Assembly (NCBI GenBank): GCA_034770075.1
Contig: CM068382.1
Location: 10,868,685 to 10,932,684, forward strand
Direction: 5' to 3'
Length of the DNA stretch: 64,000 nt
From: Aralia elata
Lineage: Eukaryota > Streptophyta > Magnoliopsida > Apiales > Araliaceae
Shown here: positions 1 through 10,864 of the stretch, one piece after another
Layout: every line of letters starts with the position of its first letter
Numbering within the stretch: the first letter of the stretch is position 1
Program-made: the position numbers and the translations under genes
Notes under the pieces: model-generated
Seen by the model: only the letters and a program-made list of their open reading frames with translations
Told to the model about the DNA's origin: nothing
The model's database searches: none

Positions 1-130
1 TAATGATTTCTTTCAATTCACAAGTAATGAATATATAGTTAAGGCCAAAATACTATGTAAATTTCAATTCAACCATATAGAAAGAATTAGAAACAATCTT
101 TCAATAAAGATATTGAATTGAAAAACTAAA

Positions 131-133
<3 letters not shown>

Positions 134-160
<27 letters not shown>
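134..160. repeat. TA dinucleotide microsatellite
   Basis: An uninterrupted run of TA repeats about 27 bp long. The surrounding first 240 bases are AT-rich and hold nothing else that I can identify. Confidence 0.9.
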
Positions 161-164
<4 letters not shown>

Positions 165-239
165 GAATAGTCCAATGACTAAAATATTTTATTACTCCAA
201 AATATCATAAACAATTAAAGGAATAATGCTATAATGAGC

Positions 240-1264
240 ATTTTTAACCAAAACATAGGAACATGAAAATAAAAAATCTGGGGTAACTCTGCAAGGTCAT
301 GAGCCACTCTATTTCCTTCTTGACAAACATGTAAAAATTTCACCGATCCAAAATCACAAATCAACAGTCAATAATAGGACTGAGCAAAAAACGGGTATAA
401 CCGAATTACCGAACCGAACCGAAATAATTTAACCGAATTTTTCTGAAATTTCGGTTATTTTCACTATTCGGTTATATCCAAATTATTTTACGGTTTTCGG
501 TTAGTTTGTACGGGTATCATTTTTGGGTTATTCGGTTAAACCGAATAACCGAATAAAACACACATACAGTGCCGAACTATGGGACTTTAGTTGCCTGCTA
601 TCAGAATATATCTAACAAATGCTTACGTGATCTGGTGGTTGGCTTATTTAAACTTATTTGAAAAGCCATGCCATCTTTCAGAGTCTGTCCCGATATCTAG
701 CTTATTTTGAATTCTCTGTTAGTGGTTTAGACCTTTAATGTTAGCTTTTCCTTTTCCATTTTTTCCTTCTGTTTTGTTTTGGAATTCAATTCGGTTTTTA
801 ACCGAATAACCGAATAACCTATTCGGTTATTCGGTTATTCGGTTAGTGCCAAATTCGGTTAATTATTCGGATACCAAAAACAGTGTTTATTCGGATATCG
901 GTTATAACCGAATTTATAGTTCGGTTCGGTTATTAACCGAATGCTCAGCCCTAGTCAATAATCAGAAATAATAGAAGAGGTGTACGAGTTATCCGAAATA
1001 TCTTGAACCAATCTATCAATCAGTATACTATTATCACTAATTTATTGAAACCACGTTCTCTAGCGAAAATCAACGAGCTTCAAATAGTAATTGCTTTAGC
1101 ACATTCCACCATAAAATTCCCCCGAAATAGATCGACACCTGCCCCCAAAATAGCTCCAGATGCATCACGAAGTACGAAATCAATCCCAATAAAACCATTT
1201 CCCTTAACAGAGGCATCACAATTGACTTTAACAACACCCAAAAGAGGCTTCTTCCATCTTCTAA
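240..1264 (-). pseudogene. LINE relic, RNase H-like domain
   Basis: Read on the minus strand, 1,264 to about 1,080 gives WKKPLLGVVKVNCDASVKGN followed by GFIGIDFVLRDASGAILGAG, the usual start of the plant RVT_3/RNase H domain next to LINE reverse transcriptases. Reading resumes beyond an inserted MITE at about 360-290 with FLHVCQEGNRVAHDLAEL, the end of the same domain. In-frame stops lie between. The domain is split by the hAT MITE at 375-953 and separated from the reverse transcriptase piece by the hAT MITE at 1265-2008. It is a dead, multiply interrupted non-LTR retrotransposon copy. A host RNase H-like gene is less likely because of the reverse transcriptase remnant upstream on the same strand. 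Confidence 0.75.
375..953. mobile_element. hAT-type MITE (579 bp) with 8-bp target duplication
   Basis: The element starts TAGGACTGAGCA and ends GCTCAGCCCTA, so the terminal inverted repeat is about 11 bp. It is flanked by perfect 8-bp direct repeats GTCAATAA (367-374 and 954-961), the target size made by hAT transposases. Its ends are packed with short inverted and direct copies of AACCGAATAACCG and CGGTTATTCGGTT, giving strong self-pairing. It has no coding capacity and is non-autonomous. It lies inside the LINE RNase H relic. Confidence 0.9.
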
Positions 1265-2008
1265 TAAGGTTGTAAATCACCAAATAGTTCGGATCGAACT
1301 CGACTCACTCAGATTAGTTACATAATCTAAATCTAAGAACAAAAAAAATAGTTCAAATAAAAATACGAGTAGAACCGGTGGTCTTTAGCTTAGTTGGTAT
1401 GTCTAGCCTCTTGCTAAGCAAGAGGTCTAGAGTTCAAATCTCCTCCCCCCCCCCCTCAAAAAAAATAGCAAAAAATAAAAAATAAAAAAAATACGAGTAG
1501 AATTTGAGTAAGGTTATAGTCGACTCGTTTAGGATTCAAATTACTCGAATTCTTGATTGTGATTCGATACATACTCGGTTGATACATATTCGAATAGATA
1601 CTCGATACATTATCTTATAATATATACAAAATTAAATAAAATAAGGATAATTAGTTATTATTTTTTATTTTGTTTTTAATTTTAATTGTGATTTTACATT
1701 TATTAAGTGTAATTGTAAATATATTTTTCTCATTTCTAAGTAAAATAATAAGTTCAATATGCATTATAAAGTTAATTTTTATGTGGAGACTCAAATTCGA
1801 ACTTGAATTCAAAGCTCGCGATTAGTTTGAATGTAATTCGATCCGAGTCGGATTGAATTCGAGTAATGAATATTCGAGTCTCGTCGAATCTGAGTAGAGT
1901 TTTTCAAATACAATTCGAATCGGAGTCGAATTTGAGTATGAATTTAACTTTTCGAGTCGAATTCGAGTAGCTCTATGGTCGATTCAGTTCGACTCGTTTA
2001 CACTCTTA
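1265..2008. mobile_element. hAT-type MITE, TCGAGT-rich family, copy 1
   Basis: The left end is TAAGGTTGTAAA and the right end, reverse-complemented, is TAAGAGTGTAAACGAGTC. Flanking 8-mers are TCTTCTAA (1257-1264) and TCTCCTAA (2009-2016), matching at 7 of 8, as expected for an old hAT insertion. The element is rich in CGAGT/ACTCG words and has a second copy at 39,837-40,466. Without the SINE inserted in it, copy 1 is about 616 bp, close to the 630 bp of copy 2. No coding potential. It separates the reverse transcriptase and RNase H parts of the LINE relic. Confidence 0.85.
1375..1486 (+). mobile_element. tRNA-derived SINE with 16-bp target duplication
   Basis: The head has a perfect Pol III A box (TAGCTTAGTTGG) and a recognisable B box (GAGTTCAAATCTC), with a GC-containing palindrome between them where an anticodon arm would lie. 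The tail is a C11 run followed by an A-rich stretch. It is flanked by identical 16-bp direct repeats AAAAATACGAGTAGAA (1359-1374 and 1487-1502). The paralogous MITE at 39,837-40,466 shows the same sequence uninterrupted at about 39,945, which is the empty site. Short, non-coding, mobilised by LINE machinery. Confidence 0.88.
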
Positions 2009-2590
2009 TCTCCTAACAAGCTGGAAACGACTACTAGAATGAGGAGGAACTAACTCAGTTTTAGCCAATTGAAATTCATTGAAGAATAGTAGACTATTAT
2101 ATACACATATTAACGGGTTTTGCCAAGGATTACCATGGACAGCACCATTTCTATGGCTCCTAATGCTTGGGAAAAAAATATTGGATTTCTCAAATTTAAT
2201 TCTCTGGCCCGAAGTTGTACTATATACCTCAATAGCTTGAGCAAGACCTTCGCACTCTCTTTCATTAGCTGAACCGAAGAGCAAGCTATCATCGGTAAAA
2301 AAATAAGTGTGACACCGGCAAGACATCTTTGAGCCTATTAGCCAACACTTTTAATTTCACATGATTACCATTTTTAATGTTAGGAATCAAGCATATGAAA
2401 GTTTTGTTGAAATCAGCCAGGGAGCCACCACAGTTGAGAAATAAAATTGCTGGAAAAATCCGGGGGGAAACCCATCGGGGCCCGGAGCTTTGGAGGGAGC
2501 CATCTGAGATAAAGCAACTTCTACTTCCGACCTGGTGAACAGCCTATCCAAACTATGACTCTGTCGTGGAGTACATAACTATAAATAATA
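2009..2590 (-). pseudogene. LINE relic, reverse transcriptase fragment
   Basis: Minus-strand reading gives, from about 2,570 downward, FTRSEVEVALSQMAPSKAPG and then PDGFPPGFFQQF, the conserved block before the catalytic palm of plant LINE reverse transcriptases. Further down comes FTDDSLLFG (about 2,290-2,300), the catalytic F/Y-x-DD box, followed by an SGQRIKFEKSN-like segment. The pieces are in different frames with stops between, and only a fraction of a full LINE ORF2 is present. This is the same relic as the RNase H piece at 240-1264. Confidence 0.78.
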
Positions 2591-2704
2591 TTTCTTTTAA
2601 TTTCTTTATTTACTTCTAAATTCCTACTAGAGTTAGATTTGGCTCTTAAATTTTTAGTAGTATAATAGTAAATAGAGTTAGCGAAATAAATGTGTTTTGA
2701 ATTG

Positions 2705-4135
2705 GGATCGGGGGGAGGTCCGGTACAAATTGTACCGGACGTTAGTGCGGTGTAGTATTTGGACCGTTAGATTTTCTTAAACCAGATCCAATGGTCCTAA
2801 TTTATTTACTTTTTCTCTCCTCTCTCCTCTCTCCTCTCTCTTCTCACAATTCTCTTCCCCTTCTCTCTCCTCTCTCCGTTCCTTTTCTTTTCTCTTACCT
2901 CTCTCCTCTCCCTTTTCTCTCTCCTCTCTCCTCTCTCTTCTCTCCTCTCTCCTCTCTCCTCTCTTACTACTTCCCATTTCTCTCTTTTTCCACAAATATA
3001 ATTTTATTTTCATACAAGTACACTTGATTTAGTTATGATAAAAATAAAATATATTTACTATGCAAAATTATATAAACAAAAAATCTAATTTTAATTTACA
3101 AAAAATTAAATGTAAATTTATTTTTAAAAGTGAAAATTATGGTTCCCTAAAAAGAATAAAAAAATAAAAAAATGTGAAAATATATAGAAAAAAAATGGAA
3201 TACAACTATCACCCCATGTCATTATTACTCCGTCACTCTCTCTCTAAAAAAAATAATTGTATGCGAACAGTTTTTTTGAGATATTTATTTGACATTTCAT
3301 AGTTAGCTTGCATTTTTTTATTAATTCTAAACATATTTAAATTATGAATTTAAAAAAATCAAAAAAATATGGTGTAATTTGAATATATATCAAAAAAGGG
3401 TGTATAATTTAATTGGTAATATTTTTACGATGCATTTGATACAGTGGACCATATATTCAAATTACACCATATTTTTTTGATTTTTTTAAATTCATAATTT
3501 AAATATGTTTAGAATTAATAAAAAAAATGCAAGCTAACTATGAAATGTCAAATAAATGTCTCAAAAAAACTGTTCGCATACAATTATTTTTTTTAGAGAG
3601 AGAGTGACGGAGTAATAATGACATGGGGTGATAGTTGTATTCCATTTTTTTTCTATATATTTTCACATTTTTTTATTTTTTTATTCTTTTTAGGGAACCA
3701 TAATTTTCACTTTTAAAAATAAATTTACATTTAATTTTTTGTAAATTAAAATTAGATTTTTTGTTTATATAATTTTGCATAGTAAATATATTTTATTTTT
3801 ATCATAACTAAATCAAGTGTACTTGTATGAAAATAAAATTATATTTGTGGAAAAAGAGAGAAATGGGAAGTAGTAAGAGAGGAGAGAGGAGAGAGGAGAG
3901 AAGAGAGAGGAGAGAGGAGAGAGAAAAGGGAGAGGAGAGAGGTAAGAGAAAAGAAAAGGAACGGAGAGAGGAGAGAGAAGGGGAAGAGAATTGTGAGAGG
4001 AGAGAGGAGAGAGGAGAGAGGAGAGAAAAAGTAAATAAATTAGGACCATTGGATCTGTTTTAAGAAAATCTAACGGTCCAAATACTACACCGCACTAACG
4101 TCCGGTACAATTTGTACCGGACCTCCCCCCGATCC
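2705..4135. mobile_element. 1.43 kb fold-back Mutator-like element with 9-bp target duplication
   Basis: Two nearly identical arms of about 680 bp face each other around a spacer of roughly 60 bp near 3,390-3,450. The termini are GGATCGGGGGGAGG and its complement. Perfect 9-bp direct repeats TTTGAATTG flank the element (2696-2704 and 4136-4144); 9 bp is the Mutator-family target size. The outer part of each arm has a further palindrome (GTCCGGTACAA/TTGTACCGGAC) and a CT-rich tract (2,808-2,985) or its GA-rich partner (3,860-4,030). Any reading frames are low-complexity artefacts of these tracts. A transcript across it would form one very long hairpin. Confidence 0.93.
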
Positions 4136-4144
4136 TTTGAATTG

Positions 4145-7100
4145 GTATTAGGTTTGGCTGCTTTAGGCTAGGCCAAAATTGGAAATCATAGGTTTTATAA
4201 TTATTGCATTTAAAAACATAAGCTCAAAACCCACTTTTTTATGAGTGGATTGTGCTAGCACATGGGGTTGAACCACTTTTACCAGGTCTATAGTCTAATT
4301 ATGGCCATAATAATAGAAATATTTATTACTCTCTCCCTTCTTTTGGATAATTAAGAATGAGTAAAGATATAAATTATTTTGTCTCCAAAAAAATAAGATA
4401 AAATATATAAATTGAAGAGTAAATTATGTCATTTAATAGACTCTATTAGTATAAAAAAAATAAAAATATTCATCAGTTTATATAACGTTATGGGGTTACT
4501 AGAGACAAATTTGAAATTTTTTACTTTTTTTTTCTCTATTTTTACTTTTTAATTTTGAAATAGAAAGACTATACCTTAAAATATAGAAATATAATCCCCA
4601 CTTTTTACACCAGTATTTAGTATACAGATAGAATGAGATTTCGTTAGTGACAAGATTAGAACCTTTCCCCCAATAGGTAATCCTCCAACGTTAAAACACC
4701 TTTTGCTAAATTTATATTTTTCTAGAAGTGGTAACTTCAACTACCTAGCAGCAAAGGAGAGTAAGAATCGATTTCGCAATTAAAATCGTACGAAAAATCA
4801 AACTAAAGAAATCGCACAAATGATTTCAGTGGTATATTGTGATTTTTCTAGTAGAAACCGCACCCTTTACTATTGCGTTTACAATTTTGGTACAAAAACC
4901 ACATTACTTAAGGAACCGCGTCCGTTTAGAGTTTTAAGTTCTTTAATATTTCTCATATTAAAAAACTTATTTGCTTAGAACAATTTATTTCAAATGCAAT
5001 TTATTTAATCCATAAACTTAACGTTTAGAGTTTAAACACGCCGCATTAAAATTGATGCGATGTATTTAAAAATTTAAACGTTACAAATACTATCGTCACA
5101 AAACATTGTAAATACTAATTGCCAAACAAACCACTAATGTAAAACCCATATATTAATCCACCAACATTTATGGGATCAAGGGCTCCCGTGCCTCAAATCT
5201 CATTATGAACCGTATCTAACGGCGTATGTGGCTTTAATGCTTCCCTACGACTAAGGTTATTTTTACTTTATTGTACTTCACCTTAAAAGTTTGTTTGGGA
5301 TTACAAATTTTGTATATAAATTCCACCTAGCCTTTCCTTCCTCCAAATATTAATTTTTTCTTTTTCGTTCCTCTACCTTTTTTGTATTTTCAATTTGATT
5401 ACTTTAGTTATTAGTTCACCTTTCAGTATTGAAAGAGAAAATTGCGATATATTCCCCCCCCCCCCCCAGAGTTGTCTAGGGACATTTGGATCACAAATAC
5501 AAAATTTCTAATCAAACCCTACTTCCCTTCATTCTAAAGATTTAGATGACTATGTCGCAATTGACTTTGCCCTAATGACATAAAAATAACTCATCGCAAC
5601 TTCTCAAGTTTAAAAGAATCTCTTTCTCGTGAATCAAACCTTGCAACAATGAAACACTTGAACTACGTAAAACTTCCATTGAATCATCACATGTTATTAC
5701 TATTTTCGTTCTAAAATATAAGATTCGTTGTTTTTGTATTTTATATAAATAAATGATTATATATTTTGAAAATGAGAAGTATATACTAGTTCATAAATTT
5801 ATTTTCTTATATAAAAAGAAAACTTCATCAATTTCTCATTTCATTCGTGTATAATTTTCTTATAGTATGTATTGAATCTGCAGTTAACGAAATCGCCGAT
5901 AAACATATTATTGGCGATCAAAATCACCAACCCTTCACCAGAAAAAAATATATTTTGACAACGACCACCACTCACAAATAAACAAATAATAACAAAAAAG
6001 CAGAGTACTCATCATAGCATTAATTTATGTAAAATATTCTCCATCAAAATCTTCTCAATATTTTAGTAACAATTATTATGATAGAATTGTTTATAATTAT
6101 ATGAAAACGAATATCACGATAAGAATCCCTTGTAAATATAGGCCTTCACTAAATTCATCTAACAACTTTGGTTAAAAAAAAAGGCATAGTATTTAAATTG
6201 AAAGTAGTATTATTGTCACATGTAAAGGAGTAAAGTGAAATTATAAGGAAAGTAGGTGTAGTGGAGAGAGAATAGATTAATTTTATTGGTGGGAATATTG
6301 TCGGCAAGGTCTTGTACGAGGTTAGGACAGAGGAGACGTGGACGCTTCCTATCCATTCGTGCATCATAATTTATTTTATTCCTACCTTGCCCTTTTACCA
6401 ATATTTTTAATGTTGATTCCACTCCTTTTTCCTATAAATTCCTCAAATTTATTGCTTCAATTATTATTTTGCTTAAATGAGAGTTTTACGAAACTACCCC
6501 ATCGTACTTACCACTTTTGTCATAGTAACCATGAGGAGACAGGGTTGTCTGTGGGTGAAGTTTATTTTCAGATACTTAAAACAGCAACTGTCATTTGTTT
6601 TTTTGGTTGTGGACCTTTTTGTCTTTGTCACACGCGCCTTCCTCTTTTATCCGTGAGAATACCTATATAGTACTACTTCTGGTACACTCGTTAGGTTCGC
6701 ATCTCTCTCTCTCCCGCCAAACACAAATAAATTTTTATTTTTATTTTTAGATGCAAAGTATGCATTTTATCTTTTTCTCAAAATAATGTGCATTTAATTC
6801 AAGATAAAATTTTGGAATGTAAAATCACTTTTAGGGTTAAAATTTAGGATCCAAATTAATATTTAGTTAATTTATCCTTATATTAATTTTATTATGTTTG
6901 TACCGTAGAAGGCATGATAGGATATTTTATGTGTTTCTTATATAATAAATAATCTTTACCTGTATTTTTAGAAAGTAGCACTATTTATTGATTTTAAAAT
7001 GATCAATTTAATTATAACGCTTAAAATTAAGAAAATTAACATAAAATGAAGGGAATAATCTAAATCAAATAACTGTTTTTTATGTCAATTATGCATTATA

Positions 7101-8980
7101 ACCACTAGCACTCATTGATACACGCGTTAAGTGTGTAAATTGTGTGAGATAAAATAGAAATTTTATAAATTTTGAACCACTAAATAAAAAAATTAAAAAA
7201 ATTAATATAAAAAAGACAAAATAGTAATATAATTATATTTATAAGGGTAAAAATAGTGTGAAATGGTAACGTTGTTGACGACTCTCTGAAGAGCCGTTTT
7301 ATAATATAGATAATGTCAAATTTTTTCATTTTTTCAGAAAAGATATGGAAACCACCAAAATCACACCAAACAAGTTCCTTCACAACCAAATATGGGTCGC
7401 AACAAATAAATAAATAAATCCCAACTTATTTATCCTAGGCTAATAGGAGGAAAATCAAGCAAAATCTTATCTTATAAACAAATATTATAAGGGACTAGAC
7501 ATTCGGAAAAAAAATCAAAGATTAAATTAATCATGTTTAATTTCAAGGTACCCAATTAATTAATTAGTTCTTATCATTAATTTAATTAAAAAAAAAATTT
7601 GACATTTAGAACGTGAGTGTCGGCCAAGGTGTGTAAAGTAAACTTACCTAATTAAGTCGAATTCAATAAACTATAGACACCCACTTGCCACTATAAGAAA
7701 TCACAATTAGGAAGACTACAAAAGTATTAACTATAATAATTATAAAATAAATTAATAATATCTTATTGCAGATCATGGCCACGCGTTACAAGGTCACTTG
7801 CAAATTTTTATCTACAAGAAGATGCTAGATTGTTGTCTAATTTAATACATTAATTAAGAATAAAAACTTCGAGGAGATTAAGATGCCAAAATATTATTAT
7901 AATATACAAACGTACCCAAATTCATTGTACTTTGTACGAGAACATAGATTTGTATATGTATTTGTGCTTGAAAGCTAAATAGGTTCATAGACAAGCAAGG
8001 AACATGTTTTGAAAATAATTATTATTTTCTTGATTTTCTTGGTAAAGTCGGGTTGGTGGCTCAGTGGAATAATCACCCACAGCACACAAAAAAATAAACA
8101 AATTAATATGTTATCATCTCTGTCCTGCTTTACACCATCTCCTTTATATTTTTTACTCGAAGTTTGTAACTGTTGACGTTTAAATTTGTCTGCTCGTACA
8201 AATTATAATAATAATATTGATCGAGAATATACGATAAAATATATCTTTAGACCATTCTTTTCAAATGATTTTATAGAGCTTTTTCAAAATACAAAATCAC
8301 CAGATATATTTGCGTATGAAACAACAACAGTTTGTTCTATAAGAGCTTATTCAACCTCCCTTTAATTCATAAGACTTGAAAACTAGCAGTGAGGTCTAAA
8401 AAGACTCCCCTTCTCTCTTTCCTTAACTGTATATATTTATATTTAAATTTTAGTAATAATTTACATATAAATATATGATATTTTTACTTTGTATTAAATT
8501 ATATGCCATCCACCATGAAAAAGAGACATGCGAAGTCCGTGGGAGGTAGTAAAGATAGCTGACAAAACTCAAAGCTAATTAAAGCGGCTTATTAAATGGA
8601 CTTGATTACTCGAAGGAAGCTAAAGGGTGTAAAGTATGATCAGTCTATATCTTCTGATTATCTTTCATGTGTTTCCCTTGTCTAAAGAATTCACACCAGA
8701 CAGTTGTACGTTTCTTTAGCTAAGAACAAGCAACACAATTCAAGGCTTTTTTATCTTAACTATAATATTATAAAATCTCTTTTCCCTAGCTAGTTTCATT
8801 TATTTTTTATCGACAAAATTTGAAATTTTATTAAAATCCAAAATAGTAAAAGGTTTGGAATTATGGCCACAAATGAAATACATTTCAATATTTCATTACA
8901 TATTAAAGAAAAACCAAAAATCATAACGCCTAGCTAATTCTATATTAAAATCCATTAAACCCTGCCCACCAAGACACTAG
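4145..8980. other. AT-rich intergenic DNA without a supported gene
   Basis: I see no convincing coding region, RNA gene or bounded transposon in these 4.8 kb. Frames here are short, AT-biased and lack recognisable motifs. The only distinct local feature is a run of 14 C at 5,454-5,467. Degraded MITE-like stretches with the wording of 'numbered' terminal repeats may be present at about 4,900-5,150, which resembles 53,940-54,120, but I could not set their ends. Confidence 0.5.
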
Positions 8981-8989
8981 CCGTTATAG

Positions 8990-9900
8990 AATGCTTAATG
9001 AATTGTATAGCTAAGCCTTGAAAGCCTTAAGACTATCATCAAATTCTTGAACCCACCCATCATGTATGGTAAAACTAAACCTTTAACCCAACAAGAAGGA
9101 AATTTTTCTATTGCCACAAAGCAAATAGAACAACATTATATAGTCGTATACAAGCAGCAGCTACAAACTCCATTAATGCCTTAGTATAATATATTTGTTC
9201 TGCACTAAGAAACTGAGTGTCAACTATCCCCAACATCAAACCTGTATATTGGAATACTCTGAAGCCTGCTAATTTTATGGCATCATTAGAACCAATTAAT
9301 ATGTTCATGGACTGAATATCTTTGCTCCCTAATCCCTTCTAATACTCCAAGTCAATTTTTGATTATAAAACTCCCTAAAATCTGTATTTTCAGATAAGCT
9401 CCACATAGCAAAAGTTGCTGACCCTTGAAGAAGAATAATCCCAGCAACAGCACAAATCCTGAATAATTGATGTATAAAAATTATCTTGTTATTCATGCGC
9501 ACAAGCACAACCCATTCACCATTTCACCCAAAAAACTTCCACAAGCACTGTTCAATAATTGAAATCATAATCAAATAATTCCTAGGTCCGACTATAGGTA
9601 AAAATCACCAAAGAAAAAACAACCACCACACTACTATTGCTCAATAAGAAACTCAGTTGAATCCCAAATGAGTAAACACCAATATTTAAATTCTATCACA
9701 CATAATTCCTCCAAACTGAAAATTTTGCTCATATCAAAAAATTGAAATTCCCACACTATGACTTGAAAGCAAAATCATAATAATCACCCTGACCTCAAAA
9801 AGATCTTTCAAACTAAACAAAATCGAAATTAAACGACAACTTAAAATATTTCATATACCTTTACTACCAGTGCTTCCAACCATGTCAGCAATGAAGGTTG
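8990..9900 (-). pseudogene. Broken gene for an unrecognised membrane protein
   Basis: On the minus strand there is an exon-like start near 9,885 (MVGSTGSK followed by a GT donor). A second block begins after a good 3' splice site (TTATTCAG) near 9,462 and reads RICAVAGIILLQGSATFAMW then SLSENTDFREFYNQKLTWSI. A shifted frame then reads GLGSKDIQSMNILIGSNDAI and continues with LSAEQIYYTKALMEF and RLYNVVLFALWQ. Two hydrophobic stretches suggest a small multi-pass membrane protein. The frame shift near 9,330 and a stop in between show that this copy is damaged, unless an exon boundary lies there. I do not recognise the family. It could be a diverged but live gene; transcripts would decide. Confidence 0.45.
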
Positions 9901-10279
9901 ACAAATTTTCTTTGACCCTCTCATTTTAACCTTTTTCTTCCTCTCTTTTTTGGTCTTTTTTCTTTTCGTCTATATATCTCGAAAGATTTCAAAGTTTTCT
10001 GTCCCATCAGAACAGAAATTTCAAATGTTCATGAATTCGGATTTTTTATTTGGCAAAACTAAAAAATGAATTTAGCACCTGCAATTTAATAATGCAGATG
10101 ACAATTATTTAAAAACGGCATCGTTGGCCAATTGGGAAACGATGTCGTTTTTAAATAAGTGTCGTCCACACTATTAAACTGCGGACGCTGGGTATGACCA
10201 ACGACGCTGCTTCTTGTTATGATACTCCATTGTGGCTGAACATAAAGCAAACAAAACAGAAGCCACAAACCCACCACCA

Positions 10280-10602
10280 TGGCCGATGAAGAAATTAGAA
10301 ACTTCAAGGGATGAATTGAGGCCATTGGATGAATTGCTCTTCTTTCCCATTTACATGAAGAAATTAGTCCAGTCAGGCCGATAGGAGCTCCTTTAAGACC
10401 ATTGATTGTCGCTCTTTGAACAGGCAGAGACGAACACAACATTCCAACGGCAGGAAGAAATTAGAGACTTCAAGGGCGGAGAAATTAGAGACTTCAGGGG
10501 ATGAATTGAGGCCATTGGATGAATTGCTCTTCTTTCCCATTTATAGGAAGAAATTAGAGACTTCAAGGGAGAATTGAGGCCATTGGATGAATTCACTTCT
10601 TC
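10280..10602. repeat. Imperfect tandem repeat of about 65-75 bp
   Basis: The phrase GAAGAAATTAGAGACTTCAA followed by a segment ending in CTTCTTTCCCATTTA recurs at about 10,286, 10,477 and 10,548, with partial units at 10,360 and 10,452. Just outside lie two similar same-orientation blocks, at about 10,074-10,150 and 10,780-10,860, both with a CTGCA/CTGCGG stem around TTTAATA and an AAAACGGCATCG or AAAACGGCGTCG word. At 10,110-10,160 an inverted repeat (AAAACGGCATCGTT against AACGATGTCGTTTT) could fold. Frames through the repeat are artefacts. It may be the remains of a transposon. Confidence 0.6.
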
Positions 10603-10864
10603 TTCATCTTCTTCCTCTTACTTGTCTAATCTCACGGTAGTTCTTCAAGCTGCAAAATGACTGCTTTATTCTGCCGACAACTTTGATTGATCTGAGATAA
10701 AGATTCTGAATTTTTACAATATGCTAGTTATTACGTATGATCTGATTGTTAACTTTAAGGAACCATCTCTATTATTTGGCATCCGCAGTTTAATACTGCG
10801 GAGCCTAGAAAACTAAAAAAAAAAAATTTGAATTCCCAAACCAAAACGGCGTCGTTTGGATAGA

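Noticed and set aside
1378..1450. A tRNA gene
   Set aside because: Good A box but the acceptor stem and a 7-nt anticodon loop cannot be formed; the poly-C/A tail and 16-bp target duplication show a tRNA-derived SINE.
2777..4063. Matching 78-residue open frames on both strands of the two fold-back arms
   Set aside because: They are low-complexity (Arg/Glu/Lys or Ser/Leu/Pro) translations of a CT/GA tract and mirror each other only because the arms are inverted copies.
6338..6670. 110-residue open frame near 6.4 kb
   Set aside because: No recognisable motif and no supporting promoter structure; probably chance.
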